A stretch of 64,000 nucleotides of DNA from Flavobacteriales bacterium (GTDB lineage Bacteria > Bacteroidota > Bacteroidia > UBA10329), in NCBI GenBank assembly GCA_020635535.1, contig JACJZP010000016.1, forward strand, positions 9,691 to 73,690, read 5' to 3'. Position numbers and translations under genes: made by a program. The notes beneath the pieces are model-generated. The model saw only the letters and a list, made by a program, of their open reading frames with translations. It had not been told where the DNA came from and made no database searches. This document shows, piece after piece, positions 1 to 9,751 of the stretch; position 1 is the stretch's first letter, and each line of letters starts with the position of its first letter.

Positions 1-2977
1 CCTGTCCCCAACCATATTTATCAATAATGTATTGGAAAGACGTTTCGCGCCACTTGTAGTAACCATAAGTAGCAGAATCAACGCTTGCACGCCAGAAATA
101 GACCGTACTATCTGGCATGTTCTGCAACAGATCCGGAGTCCAGTTGACCACCCCTCCGCTTTGGGTAATGGTGGTGAATTCCATGATCGGACTATTGAAC
201 AGGTCGGTGGTATCCAATTCTATCCGATATGTTTTCTCTGGTGCGAATGGTTGACCGGTAGAACACTTCAGCGTTGGTCCCTGATCGGGAATTACGGCAA
301 ACTCATACGGCCATATCGGCACAATATCAGGCGAAAGGATATTCACGTTGGTACAAGCAGAGTTATTAACCTCAGAAAGCTCCTCAATGTACTGGCCATC
401 ATCCAGAGAAACGCAGAGCTGGTTTATACCAAGTCCGTCTATGAGGTCAATTGGAATAAAAACAGTGAAGGTGTCTATGTAATTGACCGGTGGATGTAAG
501 GTATCTAAGATGAAGTCTGTCTCGCCAGTGGGTAACTGACGTGTAATTCTTACAATAAAAGAATCGGCAAAGGCCGCACCGAGGTTGGTGATCTTGATGT
601 TCATGGCAAACTCGGTCATTTCTGTTGTAACCTCTTCGGGCTCAAACCAAATGCTTTGCTGGTCTACCATCAGATCAGGCAACAATCGGTTGGTAATGTT
701 CAGTGCAGGGTCACCATGGAGCGTGTATTCCAGGTTGTGCATCCTTGTAACGTAGTTCAGAGGTTGAGCATTCTCCCTAATGGTTCGCTTTATCTGCCAG
801 CCAACCGTATTGCCATATTCAAAATGACTTACACTGTGGTAAAAATTAGAACAGTAATTGTTGAGATAGAATTTATTACCGGGGCCAATGGTTGCCAAAA
901 ATCCCAAAGCCCCTCCTTGGGGTTCCAAAACCCACTCTTCAGATATTGAAGTGGGCTCGTTTGATGGCCGATGAATGTCTCCCGCATAACATGAATTGGC
1001 AATCATGAACGGATATTTCCCATTCTCGTTAGAGAACAAGGATGGATGATCAATGCTTACATCGAACCCAACGGCCGAACCATGGCCAAAGAAGTTGGTC
1101 ATTTGTACACCTGCGTTGATGAGTTCAACAATTGAATCTACCTGGGTTATCTGAAACGGTTGCGAACTGGTCTTCTGAAAGGTCTGCACGCTGGCACCGA
1201 AAAGGGTGTCCTCAATAATTGCCTTGTACCCATCCATAAAACTACGGATCTGCGTAACCTCCGCCTCGGTACCTCCACCAGAGAAATGAAGGATCTTCTT
1301 CATCCAAAGGTCAACAGGTAAGGCCTCATACTCCATGATCTTATCCAAATAATCGGTGATCTGTTGTGGTTCCGTAGCAGCAAGTCTTCCAACCGGTATG
1401 CCGGTCTCCTCCAAATAGGTGTTATTACCCAAGTAGGCCGTAATGGAGTTGTCGCTTGGCGGATAACCAAATGATGGAACCTTTATCTCAGCAAACAATG
1501 CTGGATCGTTTCGGGCAATAACACTGTTAACAGCTTTACCCGCCAAGAAGATTCCTTTTGGCAGATCAAGATTATCAAGCGCCCATTGTGCCATCTTCCT
1601 GAATGCAAGTGGATGCTTCTCAATTCCCCAACCGAACTGAGCGTAAACCTCATTGGCATCCAAACCCAGTGCCGCATAGCCTGACGTGTTTCTGTATGCC
1701 GCATATTGCTGCACCTCGGCATACATACTTGGATGACCGATGACGAAATAATCCGTATTTGAGCTGAGCGCATTGAAATCTGTGAAATACGCTGTTCCGT
1801 TTGCACCCGCAGGAGTTATTTCAGTTATGGTATTCGTATTTATGAGCGCTTCGTGTGTCAGGTAACATTCCTTCAATGTTCCATTATCAGGAATAAGGAA
1901 TTGGTTACCACTCAGCGTAATGCGTTTGTGGTTGGTAAGGTCGTAAAGCCATGGGTTGGATTGCGAGTAACCCGAAAGTTGCACACGGCTCTTCTGCTGC
2001 GCAGGATAATTTGCATTATCTGGAACTATGAATTTGGCCGTTTGCGCCCCACCCATGTTAGGTGTTTGCGGATACCGAACCTTAACGTAAGCCACCAAAG
2101 CCCGGTAGGCGTAGTTTGCCGGAGTATTGTTAATGGAGAAGGTGAAGTTGCTTGTGTTTGCACCCAAAGAAGATGTTGGTGAGGTGAAATTGAACCGATA
2201 GCAGTTGAATTGCTGCATCACCGTGTCAAAACTTATAGCGGGTCCCTCAATATGCAGATTCTTATTATCTGCCGAGAGCCCTACCAAGCTTATCTCAATC
2301 TCTGCATCTGGGCCTTGGTTGTATTTGTTAACAGTGCTCAGATTCCAAAAACTGTCCGTCCATCCCGCATCAAAATAATAACCGTACCAACCCTCTCCAC
2401 CGGTGTAAAGCGGACTGGTTGTGCCCGTAAGCACATAGCTCTGACCGTAGTAATACGTATCGTGCAACTCATCTATCTCATCTCTGAGAACATAAGGAGA
2501 TGCCGTGTATCCGCTAAAATTGACATCCGTTTCCAGCGTCATACGGGCATTGTTCAATAGGTTGTTCCACGTAAGGAAATACCAGATGGTATCGTTAATA
2601 AGGCTGTGGTACGGATTGGCGTTCTGGGTGGCGCTTTCAAAATACACATCATCATCAAACTGCCCATCGTTGCCGTAAGCGTAAAACTCAATGAAATCGT
2701 TCTGATCGAAGGAGCCATCAGCCTCCCCTTCAACGTAGATATACTGCTCTTCAGACCGGGCGAACATTTGGAAGTTTCTCGGGTCTATGGAACCCAAGTT
2801 GAATCCTTGCGCGGCAAGTGCATCATTCAGCACCTGATAGTTGATGCGGTAAACACCTTCGTGTACTATTTTGATCTTAAAATGAGGTTGGGAAGCATTT
2901 ACCCATTCGTTGCCATACGGTTGCGAAAAAGTAAATGCAGACTGAAGCAAGAACGCTATCAGTAGAAGTTTCCTCAT
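1..2977 (-). CDS. C25-family (gingipain-like) cysteine peptidase, PorU/PorU2-like, C-terminus cut off by window edge
   Basis: One open minus-strand frame runs from an ATG at 2977 off the left end of the window, giving 992 codons without a stop. The N-terminus is a Sec signal peptide (MRKLLLIAFLLQSAFTFSQ). A C25-type catalytic pair is visible: NFFGHGS with His near residue 632 and NSCYAG with Cys near residue 663, the spacing expected in gingipain-type domains. An Ig-like region follows towards the cut end. Its start overlaps the stop of the PorV/PorQ-like gene by ATGA, so the two are probably translationally coupled. PorU is the T9SS sortase that removes C-terminal sorting domains; canonical PorU has different residues around the catalytic Cys, so a PorU2-like or other secreted C25 protein is more likely. 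The family call is solid, the sortase role is inference. Confidence 0.8.
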   Translation of the reverse strand, partial: MRKLLLIAFLLQSAFTFSQPYGNEWVNASQPHFKIKIVHEGVYRINYQVLNDALAAQGFNLGSIDPRNFQMFARSEEQYIYVEGEADGSFDQNDFIEFYAYGNDGQFDDDVYFESATQNANPYHSLINDTIWYFLTWNNLLNNARMTLETDVNFSGYTASPYVLRDEIDELHDTYYYGQSYVLTGTTSPLYTGGEGWYGYYFDAGWTDSFWNLSTVNKYNQGPDAEIEISLVGLSADNKNLHIEGPAISFDTVMQQFNCYRFNFTSPTSSLGANTSNFTFSINNTPANYAYRALVAYVKVRYPQTPNMGGAQTAKFIVPDNANYPAQQKSRVQLSGYSQSNPWLYDLTNHKRITLSGNQFLIPDNGTLKECYLTHEALINTNTITEITPAGANGTAYFTDFNALSSNTDYFVIGHPSMYAEVQQYAAYRNTSGYAALGLDANEVYAQFGWGIEKHPLAFRKMAQWALDNLDLPKGIFLAGKAVNSVIARNDPALFAEIKVPSFGYPPSDNSITAYLGNNTYLEETGIPVGRLAATEPQQITDYLDKIMEYEALPVDLWMKKILHFSGGGTEAEVTQIRSFMDGYKAIIEDTLFGASVQTFQKTSSQPFQITQVDSIVELINAGVQMTNFFGHGSAVGFDVSIDHPSLFSNENGKYPFMIANSCYAGDIHRPSNEPTSISEEWVLEPQGGALGFLATIGPGNKFYLNNYCSNFYHSVSHFEYGNTVGWQIKRTIRENAQPLNYVTRMHNLEYTLHGDPALNITNRLLPDLMVDQQSIWFEPEEVTTEMTEFAMNIKITNLGAAFADSFIVRITRQLPTGETDFILDTLHPPVNYIDTFTVFIPIDLIDGLGINQLCVSLDDGQYIEELSEVNNSACTNVNILSPDIVPIWPYEFAVIPDQGPTLKCSTGQPFAPEKTYRIELDTTDLFNSPIMEFTTITQSGGVVNWTPDLLQNMPDSTVYFWRASVDSATYGYYKWRETSFQYIIDKYGWGQ

Positions 2978-4095
2978 TCAGGCTTGGGTTTCTTTTTGAA
3001 CATGCCTTTATAAATGTCTGCCCGAAGTGAGAAGACATTACTGAACAACGCAACAGATTGGTTTCCAACATCCGTTAACGCATAATCAATGTAGAAATCC
3101 TTGATACGCACCCCAACACCCACGTTAGGCTGCCAGGTCCAGATGTGTTTGCCGTCATCATCAGTATAATCCTGTATGTTGGTAACACCGAAACGCACGT
3201 AAACAAAGTCTGAGTAGAACAGCTCCAAGCCCCAATGTGGTTCAATACTTATCGGATCGCCTTTGATAAGGACTGAACGTTTCCCATCGAATGTGAAATC
3301 AAAATCAAACTCCGTGTACAGACCGAATTTCTTGTAAATATTGAACCTTCTTCCTGCTCCAAGTATCAGTTTGGGTAACGTTATCTCCAATGAATTCTTA
3401 GGTATCTCGTTGCCTGTTTGCAACCAGACCTCTTTTGTGGCATCATCTAACGTAAAATTCCATGCGTTGAAGGTTGAGGTCACATCGCGCGCCATCAATC
3501 CGAACTTCCAGTTCTTCAGATCATACTGAATACCCCCATCAAGGCCAAAGCCCCAAGAGTGAGCAAACTTTCCTACGTGCCTGTATATGACCTTCACCGT
3601 TCCACCGTAGCGTAACCCTGGTATTTTGGGGCTTCTTCTTCCAATACTGATAAGGAATCCGTAGTCGGCTGCGGTAAAGGAAGTAACCCTATCGTAATCA
3701 ATATTCCCTTCATCATCCAGCAACTGCGTAGTGTTCGGAATATCGTCTACACCGAATCGGATGAAGCTGAACGCAGCCTGTGTGTGGGGGTCGAGAATAG
3801 GAGCCGAAACGGCTGCATAGTCGTATTTGGCAATGCCTGCAAAGTACTCCGAGTGCATGAGAGAAACCTGCCATTTTTCTTCTGCCAGTGGCAGAGATGC
3901 AGGGTTCCAGTAACCGCCCGTTACATCATTAACGCTGGCAACCAGCGTATTGGCCATGCCCATACCACGGGCACCAACACCTATGGAAAGGAATTCGTTA
4001 CTGTATTTCGGAGCCTGCGCAAAAACTGCGCTTATGCTCAGAATTAGACTCAGAAAAAAGATGGATACGTGACGGAATCCTGTCATGCTTTTCAA
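2974..4095 (-). CDS. PorV/PorQ-family outer-membrane beta-barrel protein (T9SS-associated)
   Basis: The 373-residue protein has a signal peptide ending near AVFAQ (residue 26), then GVGARGMGMANT and GGYWNPASL, the N-terminal signature of PorV/PorQ-type FadL-like barrels, followed by alternating amphipathic strands to the C-terminus. PorV shuttles cargo between the T9SS translocon and the PorU sortase in the outer membrane; PorQ is its relative. The gene lies directly upstream of, and overlaps by 4 bp, the C25 peptidase, which fits a peptidase/barrel partnership. Whether it is PorV itself or a second-copy relative cannot be decided from the sequence alone. The ATG at 4095 is the natural start because the signal peptide follows directly. 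Confidence 0.8.
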   Translation of the reverse strand: MKSMTGFRHVSIFFLSLILSISAVFAQAPKYSNEFLSIGVGARGMGMANTLVASVNDVTGGYWNPASLPLAEEKWQVSLMHSEYFAGIAKYDYAAVSAPILDPHTQAAFSFIRFGVDDIPNTTQLLDDEGNIDYDRVTSFTAADYGFLISIGRRSPKIPGLRYGGTVKVIYRHVGKFAHSWGFGLDGGIQYDLKNWKFGLMARDVTSTFNAWNFTLDDATKEVWLQTGNEIPKNSLEITLPKLILGAGRRFNIYKKFGLYTEFDFDFTFDGKRSVLIKGDPISIEPHWGLELFYSDFVYVRFGVTNIQDYTDDDGKHIWTWQPNVGVGVRIKDFYIDYALTDVGNQSVALFSNVFSLRADIYKGMFKKKPKPE

Positions 4096-4243
4096 CGAAA
4101 ATTAAAGTTACCAAAAAAGGCTTCAAATTGCTTGTCGAAACGCCCAACGGAAGCCTTATCGGAAAATTGTGTCGAATGTACATCTTAGCGCCAAACATGA
4201 CTCAACCGAAGTTGGCAAATTGTACACAACTTAGTGGTCGGTA

Positions 4244-5374
4244 ATGGAGCAGAAGGTATTCTTCAAAAATCTGGATGCGTTGCGTTTTGTGGCGTTCCTC
4301 TTCATTTTCTTAGGGCATGCTCTAGACACGGACAGTGAGCTGATACGGAACTCAGAGGTGTACTCTTGGGTAAAGAACTACGTTTACATTTTTGGCAAAA
4401 CGGGTTTCAGCTTTGCGTTTGTGCTTTCGAGCTACATAAACACTTGGGTAATTCTTGAAGAACGCCAGCATGCTGGGCACTTTAAACCATGGCTGTATTA
4501 CATCAGGCGGGCCATCCGCATTTGGCCGTTGTACTTCCTTGTACTGTTTTTTGGCTTTGCGATTCTGCCATTGATCATGGAACTGATGAATCAACCCTAC
4601 CAAGAGGTTGGAAACCCTTGGTATTTCATCTTGTTTGTGGGTAATTTCTTCCTGATCGAGCACGGTTGGACACACTCTCCCATCATAAGTGTGCTCTGGA
4701 GCGTATCTGTTGAAGAACAGTTTTACATCTTCTGGCCGTTCCTTCTGATCCTTTTTCGGAAGCAGGAAAAATGGCTTTTTGCGCTTCTGCTGGTCATCTT
4801 CGCAATTACCACCGTGCATTACTACGGCACCGATGTGAACATCTGGTTCCACACGCTTTTCCTACTGGGCGATATTGCTTTGGGCGCGCTTTTCGCATTC
4901 ATCTCGTTCAATAGGAATTGGGGGTTCAACTGGCTCCAGAATCTGAGTCGCACAAGCATCCTTTCCATCTACTTCCTGTTTCTGTTCTCCCTACTGGCAT
5001 ATCATCACATTTTCGACAATGCGTGGTTACCGGGTGCCCTGAATCTGATCATTGAAAAGATGTTCTATGCCATTGTTCTCTCCTACTTCATCTTTGAGCA
5101 GAACTTCGGGAAAAACAGTTTTTTCAAGTTCGGGAAACTTAAATCCATAACGTATTTGGGTGTTATCAGCTACGGATTATTCTGCTTTCATGAGATAGGA
5201 CTGCTGATCGGCAACCGAGTGCTTGCAGAAGCCGGATTGGAATCCAACATATGGGCCTTTCTGATTGCAAAGCCACTGATTGCCTTTGCCATCATTCTAC
5301 CCTTTTCACATTTGAGTTGGAACTATTTAGAAAAGCCGCTTCTTCGATTGAAGAGGCATTTTTATACCGAATGA
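4244..5374 (+). CDS. Acyltransferase family 3 (OafA/YrhL-type) integral membrane protein
   Basis: The 376-residue polytopic protein opens with LDALRFVAFLFIFLGH (about residues 9-24), whose terminal His is the conserved family-3 acyltransferase residue, and continues with RAIRIWPLYF (near 90) and WSVSVEEQFYIFWP (near 150), all hallmark motifs. About ten hydrophobic segments follow. Members transfer acyl groups, often acetyl, to cell-surface sugars at the inner membrane. No dedicated polysaccharide operon surrounds it, so the acceptor is unknown. Its stop directly abuts the stop of the convergent TPR gene. It is preceded by a 148-bp gap with no clear ribosome binding site. Confidence 0.88.
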   Translation: MEQKVFFKNLDALRFVAFLFIFLGHALDTDSELIRNSEVYSWVKNYVYIFGKTGFSFAFVLSSYINTWVILEERQHAGHFKPWLYYIRRAIRIWPLYFLVLFFGFAILPLIMELMNQPYQEVGNPWYFILFVGNFFLIEHGWTHSPIISVLWSVSVEEQFYIFWPFLLILFRKQEKWLFALLLVIFAITTVHYYGTDVNIWFHTLFLLGDIALGALFAFISFNRNWGFNWLQNLSRTSILSIYFLFLFSLLAYHHIFDNAWLPGALNLIIEKMFYAIVLSYFIFEQNFGKNSFFKFGKLKSITYLGVISYGLFCFHEIGLLIGNRVLAEAGLESNIWAFLIAKPLIAFAIILPFSHLSWNYLEKPLLRLKRHFYTE

Positions 5375-6337
5375 TCAGGCGCTGCGTTCTTGCATCTCCC
5401 TGATCTGCTGTCGCTGACGGAATTGTTCGTTCTTCCTCTTTACAGCCAACTGTTTCTCTTCATGCTGCACTTCCAAATACAATTCGAGGTACTTATTTGC
5501 CTCGGCATGGTCTTCCAATTCCGAACAGACCTCACTCAGGTTTTTGAGAATATCGTGCTCCGTGGTTTTCAGACTAATTGACCTTGAGTAGTTAAGCGCA
5601 CTCTTCAATTCTTTCCTTGACTGTTCCAACTTACCCATCTTCTGTAGCGCAATTCCGATGTTCATCATGGAAACAGCAATTCCACGAACGTTATTTGCCT
5701 GTTTATGAAGTTGAAGCGCGCGTCTCACAATCTCCAGTCCTTTGCTGTGTTCGCCCTGATAAACATGGATTCCAGCCATGCCACCAAGCATGTTTCCCGC
5801 GCCAACAAAATCACGTGTGTGCTGATAGAACTCCAAACTGTTCTCAAAGCAACTCATGGCATCGGCATAGTTTCCGAGTTTGAAGTAAACATGACCAATA
5901 TTGCCTGTTATTGTTGCCGCCAATTCCTGCTTTCCAGCCCGTTTAGCCGCTGAGAGTCCATCATCGAAATATTCCAATGAAGCCCTATAATTCTCCAAGG
6001 ATCCAGCAACGATTCCGAGGCCACTATAACATCTGGCGGCACCATACAGATCGCCCAAACTCAGAAAGTTGTCCAAGGCATTCTCGTAGTGGTCGATTGA
6101 TTCTGAATACTCCGCCAATTTCCAGAGGCAATTGGCCAGGTCTTCATGAGCCGCTGCTACGGAAACCCTATCTCCAAGTTGCTCAGCAAGTTCCAAGGCT
6201 TGGTGACCGTATCTCCAGCCCTCCACATAATCGCTCACAGTAAGGTGATCCAACAACTCAAGTAAAATTGCCAAGCGCTCTACTTTGTCTGAGGTAGCGC
6301 CCAGCTCATTTTCCAACTCAATTACCTTCTGCGACAT
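5375..6337 (-). CDS. Tetratricopeptide-repeat protein, cytoplasmic
   Basis: The 320-residue protein is built almost entirely of TPR units (ALELAEQLGD, ARCYSGLGIVAG, TITGNIGHVYFKLGNY, SMMNIGIALQKMGK) in the style of Rap/LGN-like helical scaffolds, ending in a charged Gln/Arg-rich coiled tail (residues about 290-320). There is no signal peptide and no catalytic domain. In this phylum such TPR blocks often sit in front of a sensor kinase or guanylate cyclase domain, but here the frame closes after the tail, so it is a stand-alone scaffold of unknown partner. Its stop abuts that of the acyltransferase. Confidence 0.8.
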   Translation of the reverse strand: MSQKVIELENELGATSDKVERLAILLELLDHLTVSDYVEGWRYGHQALELAEQLGDRVSVAAAHEDLANCLWKLAEYSESIDHYENALDNFLSLGDLYGAARCYSGLGIVAGSLENYRASLEYFDDGLSAAKRAGKQELAATITGNIGHVYFKLGNYADAMSCFENSLEFYQHTRDFVGAGNMLGGMAGIHVYQGEHSKGLEIVRRALQLHKQANNVRGIAVSMMNIGIALQKMGKLEQSRKELKSALNYSRSISLKTTEHDILKNLSEVCSELEDHAEANKYLELYLEVQHEEKQLAVKRKNEQFRQRQQIREMQERSA

Positions 6338-6429
6338 TTACTCAGGAGAATCGTTAAGGCCGTAATATACTTGAATTCGGTAATTGAAGTTACAATCGCG
6401 CCAAGTATTAGTATTGCTACTTTCGCCTT

Positions 6430-7188
6430 GTGAACCCGATAAAGCATATACCGAATTTCATCACGGTACTGAATCTGACCTGCGGCAGCTTGGCAGTGCT
6501 GATGATTGCAATCGGAGACCCGCTTACTGCTGCATATCTGGTAATTGCCGCAGTCGTTTTCGATTTCTTTGATGGTTTTGCGGCCAGAATGCTAAAGGTA
6601 TCTTCTCCTATCGGGGCTGAGCTTGATTCTTTGGCAGATATGGTGACCTTCGGGTTGGCTCCTGGTCTGCTTCTACTCTATTACCTTGTAAACACCACAG
6701 GTTGGGCAATTGAAAACATTTGGAGTTTTACAGAACATCCGCTGCTGTTAGTTCCATTGTTGGTTCCGATCTTCTCTGCGCTGCGTTTGGCAAAATTCAA
6801 TGTAGACACAAGGCAATCCGATAGTTTCAGAGGGTTGCCAACCCCAGCCAGCGCCATGTGGGTGATATCGATTCCACTCATGATCGAGTTTATGCCTTTT
6901 CATCTTTGGTGGGAACCAGAGAATGTCATCGTAGACAAATGGTTCATTATCGGTTCGGCCATCGGCCTATCCATGTTAATGATATCAGACATTCCGTTGT
7001 TGGCCATGAAGTTCAAGTCGTTCGGGTGGAAAGGGAATGAGATGCGATTCATTCTCTTGATAATTTCTGTGGTTCTGTTGATAATTCTAAGGCCAGCTGC
7101 CATTCCCATCGTCCTATCTTTGTACCTAATTCTATCAGTGATCAACAACCTATTCTTTGCAAAAAATGAAGTTCAAAGCCGAGATTGA
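6430..7188 (+). CDS. pssA: CDP-diacylglycerol--serine O-phosphatidyltransferase
   Basis: The 252-residue membrane protein carries the CDP-alcohol phosphatidyltransferase motif with its three Asp (DFFDGFAAR, then GAELDSLAD) near residues 45-70, in a multi-helix membrane fold. It makes phosphatidylserine, precursor of phosphatidylethanolamine, at the inner membrane. A GTG at 6430 gives the usual N-terminus (NPIKHIPNFITVLNL) and no upstream ATG fits. A TACTTTCG sequence at 6418-6425 resembles the phylum's -7 promoter box. The 3' end overlaps the start of purS by 23 bp, implying co-transcription. Confidence 0.92.
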   Translation: MNPIKHIPNFITVLNLTCGSLAVLMIAIGDPLTAAYLVIAAVVFDFFDGFAARMLKVSSPIGAELDSLADMVTFGLAPGLLLLYYLVNTTGWAIENIWSFTEHPLLLVPLLVPIFSALRLAKFNVDTRQSDSFRGLPTPASAMWVISIPLMIEFMPFHLWWEPENVIVDKWFIIGSAIGLSMLMISDIPLLAMKFKSFGWKGNEMRFILLIISVVLLIILRPAAIPIVLSLYLILSVINNLFFAKNEVQSRD

Positions 7189-7417
7189 TGTAATGCCGAA
7201 AAAGGAACTGCTTGACCCACAGGGTAAAGCTGTAAGTTCCAGCATGAAGAACTTGGGATTGCCAGAGATCGGCAACGTGCGTATTGGCAAACACATTTCG
7301 TTGGAGATTGAAGCCGATGATGAGGCCACCGCTAAAACCAAAGTTGAAAAGGCTTGCAAAGACCTGTTGGCCAACCAGATAATGGAGAGCTTTGAGTTTG
7401 AGTTGGAGAAACTCTGA
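7166..7417 (+). CDS. purS: Phosphoribosylformylglycinamidine synthase subunit PurS
   Basis: An 83-residue alpha/beta protein with the PurS pattern: KFKAEIDVMPKKELLDPQG at the start, then a conserved GKHISLEIE strand and a helix rich in Ala/Lys. PurS bridges PurL and PurQ in the FGAM synthase complex of purine synthesis. The ATG at 7166 is preferred over an in-frame TTG at 7157 because family members begin immediately before KFKAE. It overlaps pssA by 23 bp. purL and purQ are not in the window, so the complex is encoded from scattered loci. Confidence 0.88.
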   Translation: MKFKAEIDVMPKKELLDPQGKAVSSSMKNLGLPEIGNVRIGKHISLEIEADDEATAKTKVEKACKDLLANQIMESFEFELEKL

Positions 7418-7478
7418 CACTTTCTGATTCGGCATCGAATCAACCATCCTCTTGAGAAACACCTTGAAATATCTCAGC

Positions 7479-9032
7479 ATGTGGGATGTAGGCATTCTGC
7501 TTACATGCGTGGTGTTCGTGCTCATTAAAATCCCTTTTCTGAACCTCCCATATTTTTGGGATGAAGCATGGGTTTACGCCCCAGCCGTTTTCGATATGTA
7601 TGAGAACGGGCCAAGTCTGAGTCCAGACTCCATCAACCCCGATCTGTCTCGCGGCCATCCAATTCTCTTTCACTTTTTTGCAGTTTGCTGGATGACATTG
7701 TTCGGTACAAGCTTTACCGCAGTTCATGCCTTTTCTGTGTTTATGGCGCTTTTACTCATTTGGGCAACCTACGCCTTGGGAACCGCGCTGGCAAACCGAC
7801 AAGTTGGTTTTTGGGCAGCTGTGCTACTTGCAATGCAGCCCATGTTCATACAACAGGCAGGCTTTCTTCTGCCCGAAGTACAATTGGCGCTGTTTGTTGT
7901 GCTAACGGTGCTGTTCTATGTAAAGCGAAACGTTCTACTTTTTATTCTTTCGGGCACTGCCATGCTGCTTACCAAGGAAACGGGCATACTTGTTATAGGC
8001 ATGCTCGGAATAGTGGAACTGGTTGATTTTGCGCGAGAGCGGAACTTCAGCAAACAACGCTGGCTCGAATTCCTTTCTATTGGAATGCCCGTAGCCCTGG
8101 CATTCTGTTACTTTTTGGTGCAGCGCGCACAGTTCGGTTGGTTCATGTTCCCTGAACACATTAGCATGTTTGAAACCGACCCACAGATCTGGGAGGGAAA
8201 ACGGAATGTTGTTTTCAAAAGCATTTTTGCTGAACAGCAGCGTCCCATCCTTATTATGACCGGTTTGGCCGTGGCAGCTTTGGGGTGGAACGATGGCCCA
8301 AAACCACTGCGCATCTTGTATTTATTGTGTGCCCTGACGTTTGCAACCATGAACGGGTTAAACTCGTGGCTGCCTGATTGGTATTACTACAATGTTTTTC
8401 CTGCGCTCATCCTCATCACACTTATTTGGACAGGTGCACTGCTTTATCGGTCTGAGACAAAGAATCATCTTTTCATTCCTTTTGTTGGGCTAATAACATT
8501 GGTCATGATGTTGTTCACATCTGCCCATTTCGTAATTGGGCGGTATCTGCTCTATCTGGTTCCATTGCTTATAACTTCAATTGTTCTGACCATTCACTTG
8601 GCATTGCGAAAATCGAAATGGCTTTTCAGCACAGTTTTTCTCTCTCTTGGGCTCCTATTCTACCATTATACCAACCGAGCAGATGCCGACATGACCCATG
8701 TTGGAAACATGAAATACGTTGATCAAATCGTAGTTCTGCAAGAAGGAATAGATTACCTGAGGAATGAGGTTGGATTTGACGGCAGGTGCTTTGCAGGAAG
8801 CTTCTTGGTTCAGAATGCGCTAACAGTTCCAGTACAAGGCTATGTTACTGAGCAAGAAAAGCCTACTTGTGTAGAAAACCACATAGCCAATGAAATTCAA
8901 TTTGTCTGCCTTGTGAGCTTTGAGCCTGATGCGGGCCTGGAGTGGGTTAAAACGGATGCCAACTTCGAACAGGTGTTTGCATTCACTCAGGGAGTGCACA
9001 CCTCTTGGGTCTATAAACGGATAGGCTCTTAG
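7479..9032 (+). CDS. GT39/ArnT-like polytopic glycosyltransferase
   Basis: About 517 residues with around a dozen membrane helices. The first periplasmic loop carries PYFWDEAWVYAPA, the acidic pair typical of GT39/GT83 transferases that use polyprenyl-phosphate sugars. The C-terminal about 100 residues form a soluble domain containing several Cys. It likely transfers a sugar to an envelope acceptor on the periplasmic side. The ATG at 7479 is chosen; an in-frame TTG at 7452 would add nine residues. The stop overlaps that of the convergent lptB by 3 bp. Substrate cannot be inferred. Confidence 0.75.
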   Translation: MWDVGILLTCVVFVLIKIPFLNLPYFWDEAWVYAPAVFDMYENGPSLSPDSINPDLSRGHPILFHFFAVCWMTLFGTSFTAVHAFSVFMALLLIWATYALGTALANRQVGFWAAVLLAMQPMFIQQAGFLLPEVQLALFVVLTVLFYVKRNVLLFILSGTAMLLTKETGILVIGMLGIVELVDFARERNFSKQRWLEFLSIGMPVALAFCYFLVQRAQFGWFMFPEHISMFETDPQIWEGKRNVVFKSIFAEQQRPILIMTGLAVAALGWNDGPKPLRILYLLCALTFATMNGLNSWLPDWYYYNVFPALILITLIWTGALLYRSETKNHLFIPFVGLITLVMMLFTSAHFVIGRYLLYLVPLLITSIVLTIHLALRKSKWLFSTVFLSLGLLFYHYTNRADADMTHVGNMKYVDQIVVLQEGIDYLRNEVGFDGRCFAGSFLVQNALTVPVQGYVTEQEKPTCVENHIANEIQFVCLVSFEPDAGLEWVKTDANFEQVFAFTQGVHTSWVYKRIGS

Positions 9033-9751
9033 CGAAGTACGAAATTCTGTCCGAGATAAACCCTTCTTACCTGTTCGTCATTTGCCAGTTCTTCCGCTGT
9101 TCCAGCTTTGAGAATATCGCCTTCAAATAAGAGGTATGCCCGGTCAGTGATCCTTAATGTTTCGTGCACATTATGATCGGTGATAAGGATACCGATGTTC
9201 TTGTCTTTCAGCTTGGCCACTATTTCCTGAATATCCTCCACCGCAATCGGATCAACCCCGGCAAACGGCTCATCCAAAAGAATAAAGCTCGGATTCACGG
9301 CCAAGCAACGGGCAATTTCGGTTCTTCTTCTTTCACCTCCAGAAAGCAGGTCTCCTCTGTTAGTGCGCACATGTTGCAGGCCAAACTCGTCCAGCAACGA
9401 TTCCAACTTTCGGTGTTGTTCTTCCTTCGACACTCCTATCATTTCCAACACTGCCAAAATGTTGTCTTCAACACTCAGCTTTCTGAATACGGATGCTTCC
9501 TGTGGCAAGTAGCCAATGCCAAGCTGCGCGCGCTTGTACATGGGCAGATCCGTAATGTCCTTGGTATCCAGATAAACTCTTCCCTCATTGGGTCTTATCA
9601 ACCCGACTATCATGTAAAAAGAAGTGGTTTTTCCAGCGCCATTCGGACCCAAAAGCCCTACAATTTCGCCTTGTTCAACATTTATGGAAACGCCCTTTAC
9701 CACAGTGCGTTTGCCATACTTCTTCTTTATGTTCTCAGCCCGCAGTTGCAT
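9029..9751 (-). CDS. lptB: LPS export ABC transporter ATP-binding protein LptB
   Basis: A 240-residue ABC ATPase with Walker A GPNGAGKTT, signature LLSGGERRRTEIAR, Walker B ILLDEPFAG and switch His in ITDHN. The Arg-rich stretch after the signature motif is characteristic of LptB among ABC ATPases. LptB powers extraction of LPS from the inner membrane with LptF/LptG, which are not in this window. The ATG at 9751 gives the conserved MQLRAENIKKKYG start and overlaps the upstream stop as TAATG, so it is probably coupled to the DUF5686 gene. Confidence 0.92.
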   Translation of the reverse strand: MQLRAENIKKKYGKRTVVKGVSINVEQGEIVGLLGPNGAGKTTSFYMIVGLIRPNEGRVYLDTKDITDLPMYKRAQLGIGYLPQEASVFRKLSVEDNILAVLEMIGVSKEEQHRKLESLLDEFGLQHVRTNRGDLLSGGERRRTEIARCLAVNPSFILLDEPFAGVDPIAVEDIQEIVAKLKDKNIGILITDHNVHETLRITDRAYLLFEGDILKAGTAEELANDEQVRRVYLGQNFVLR

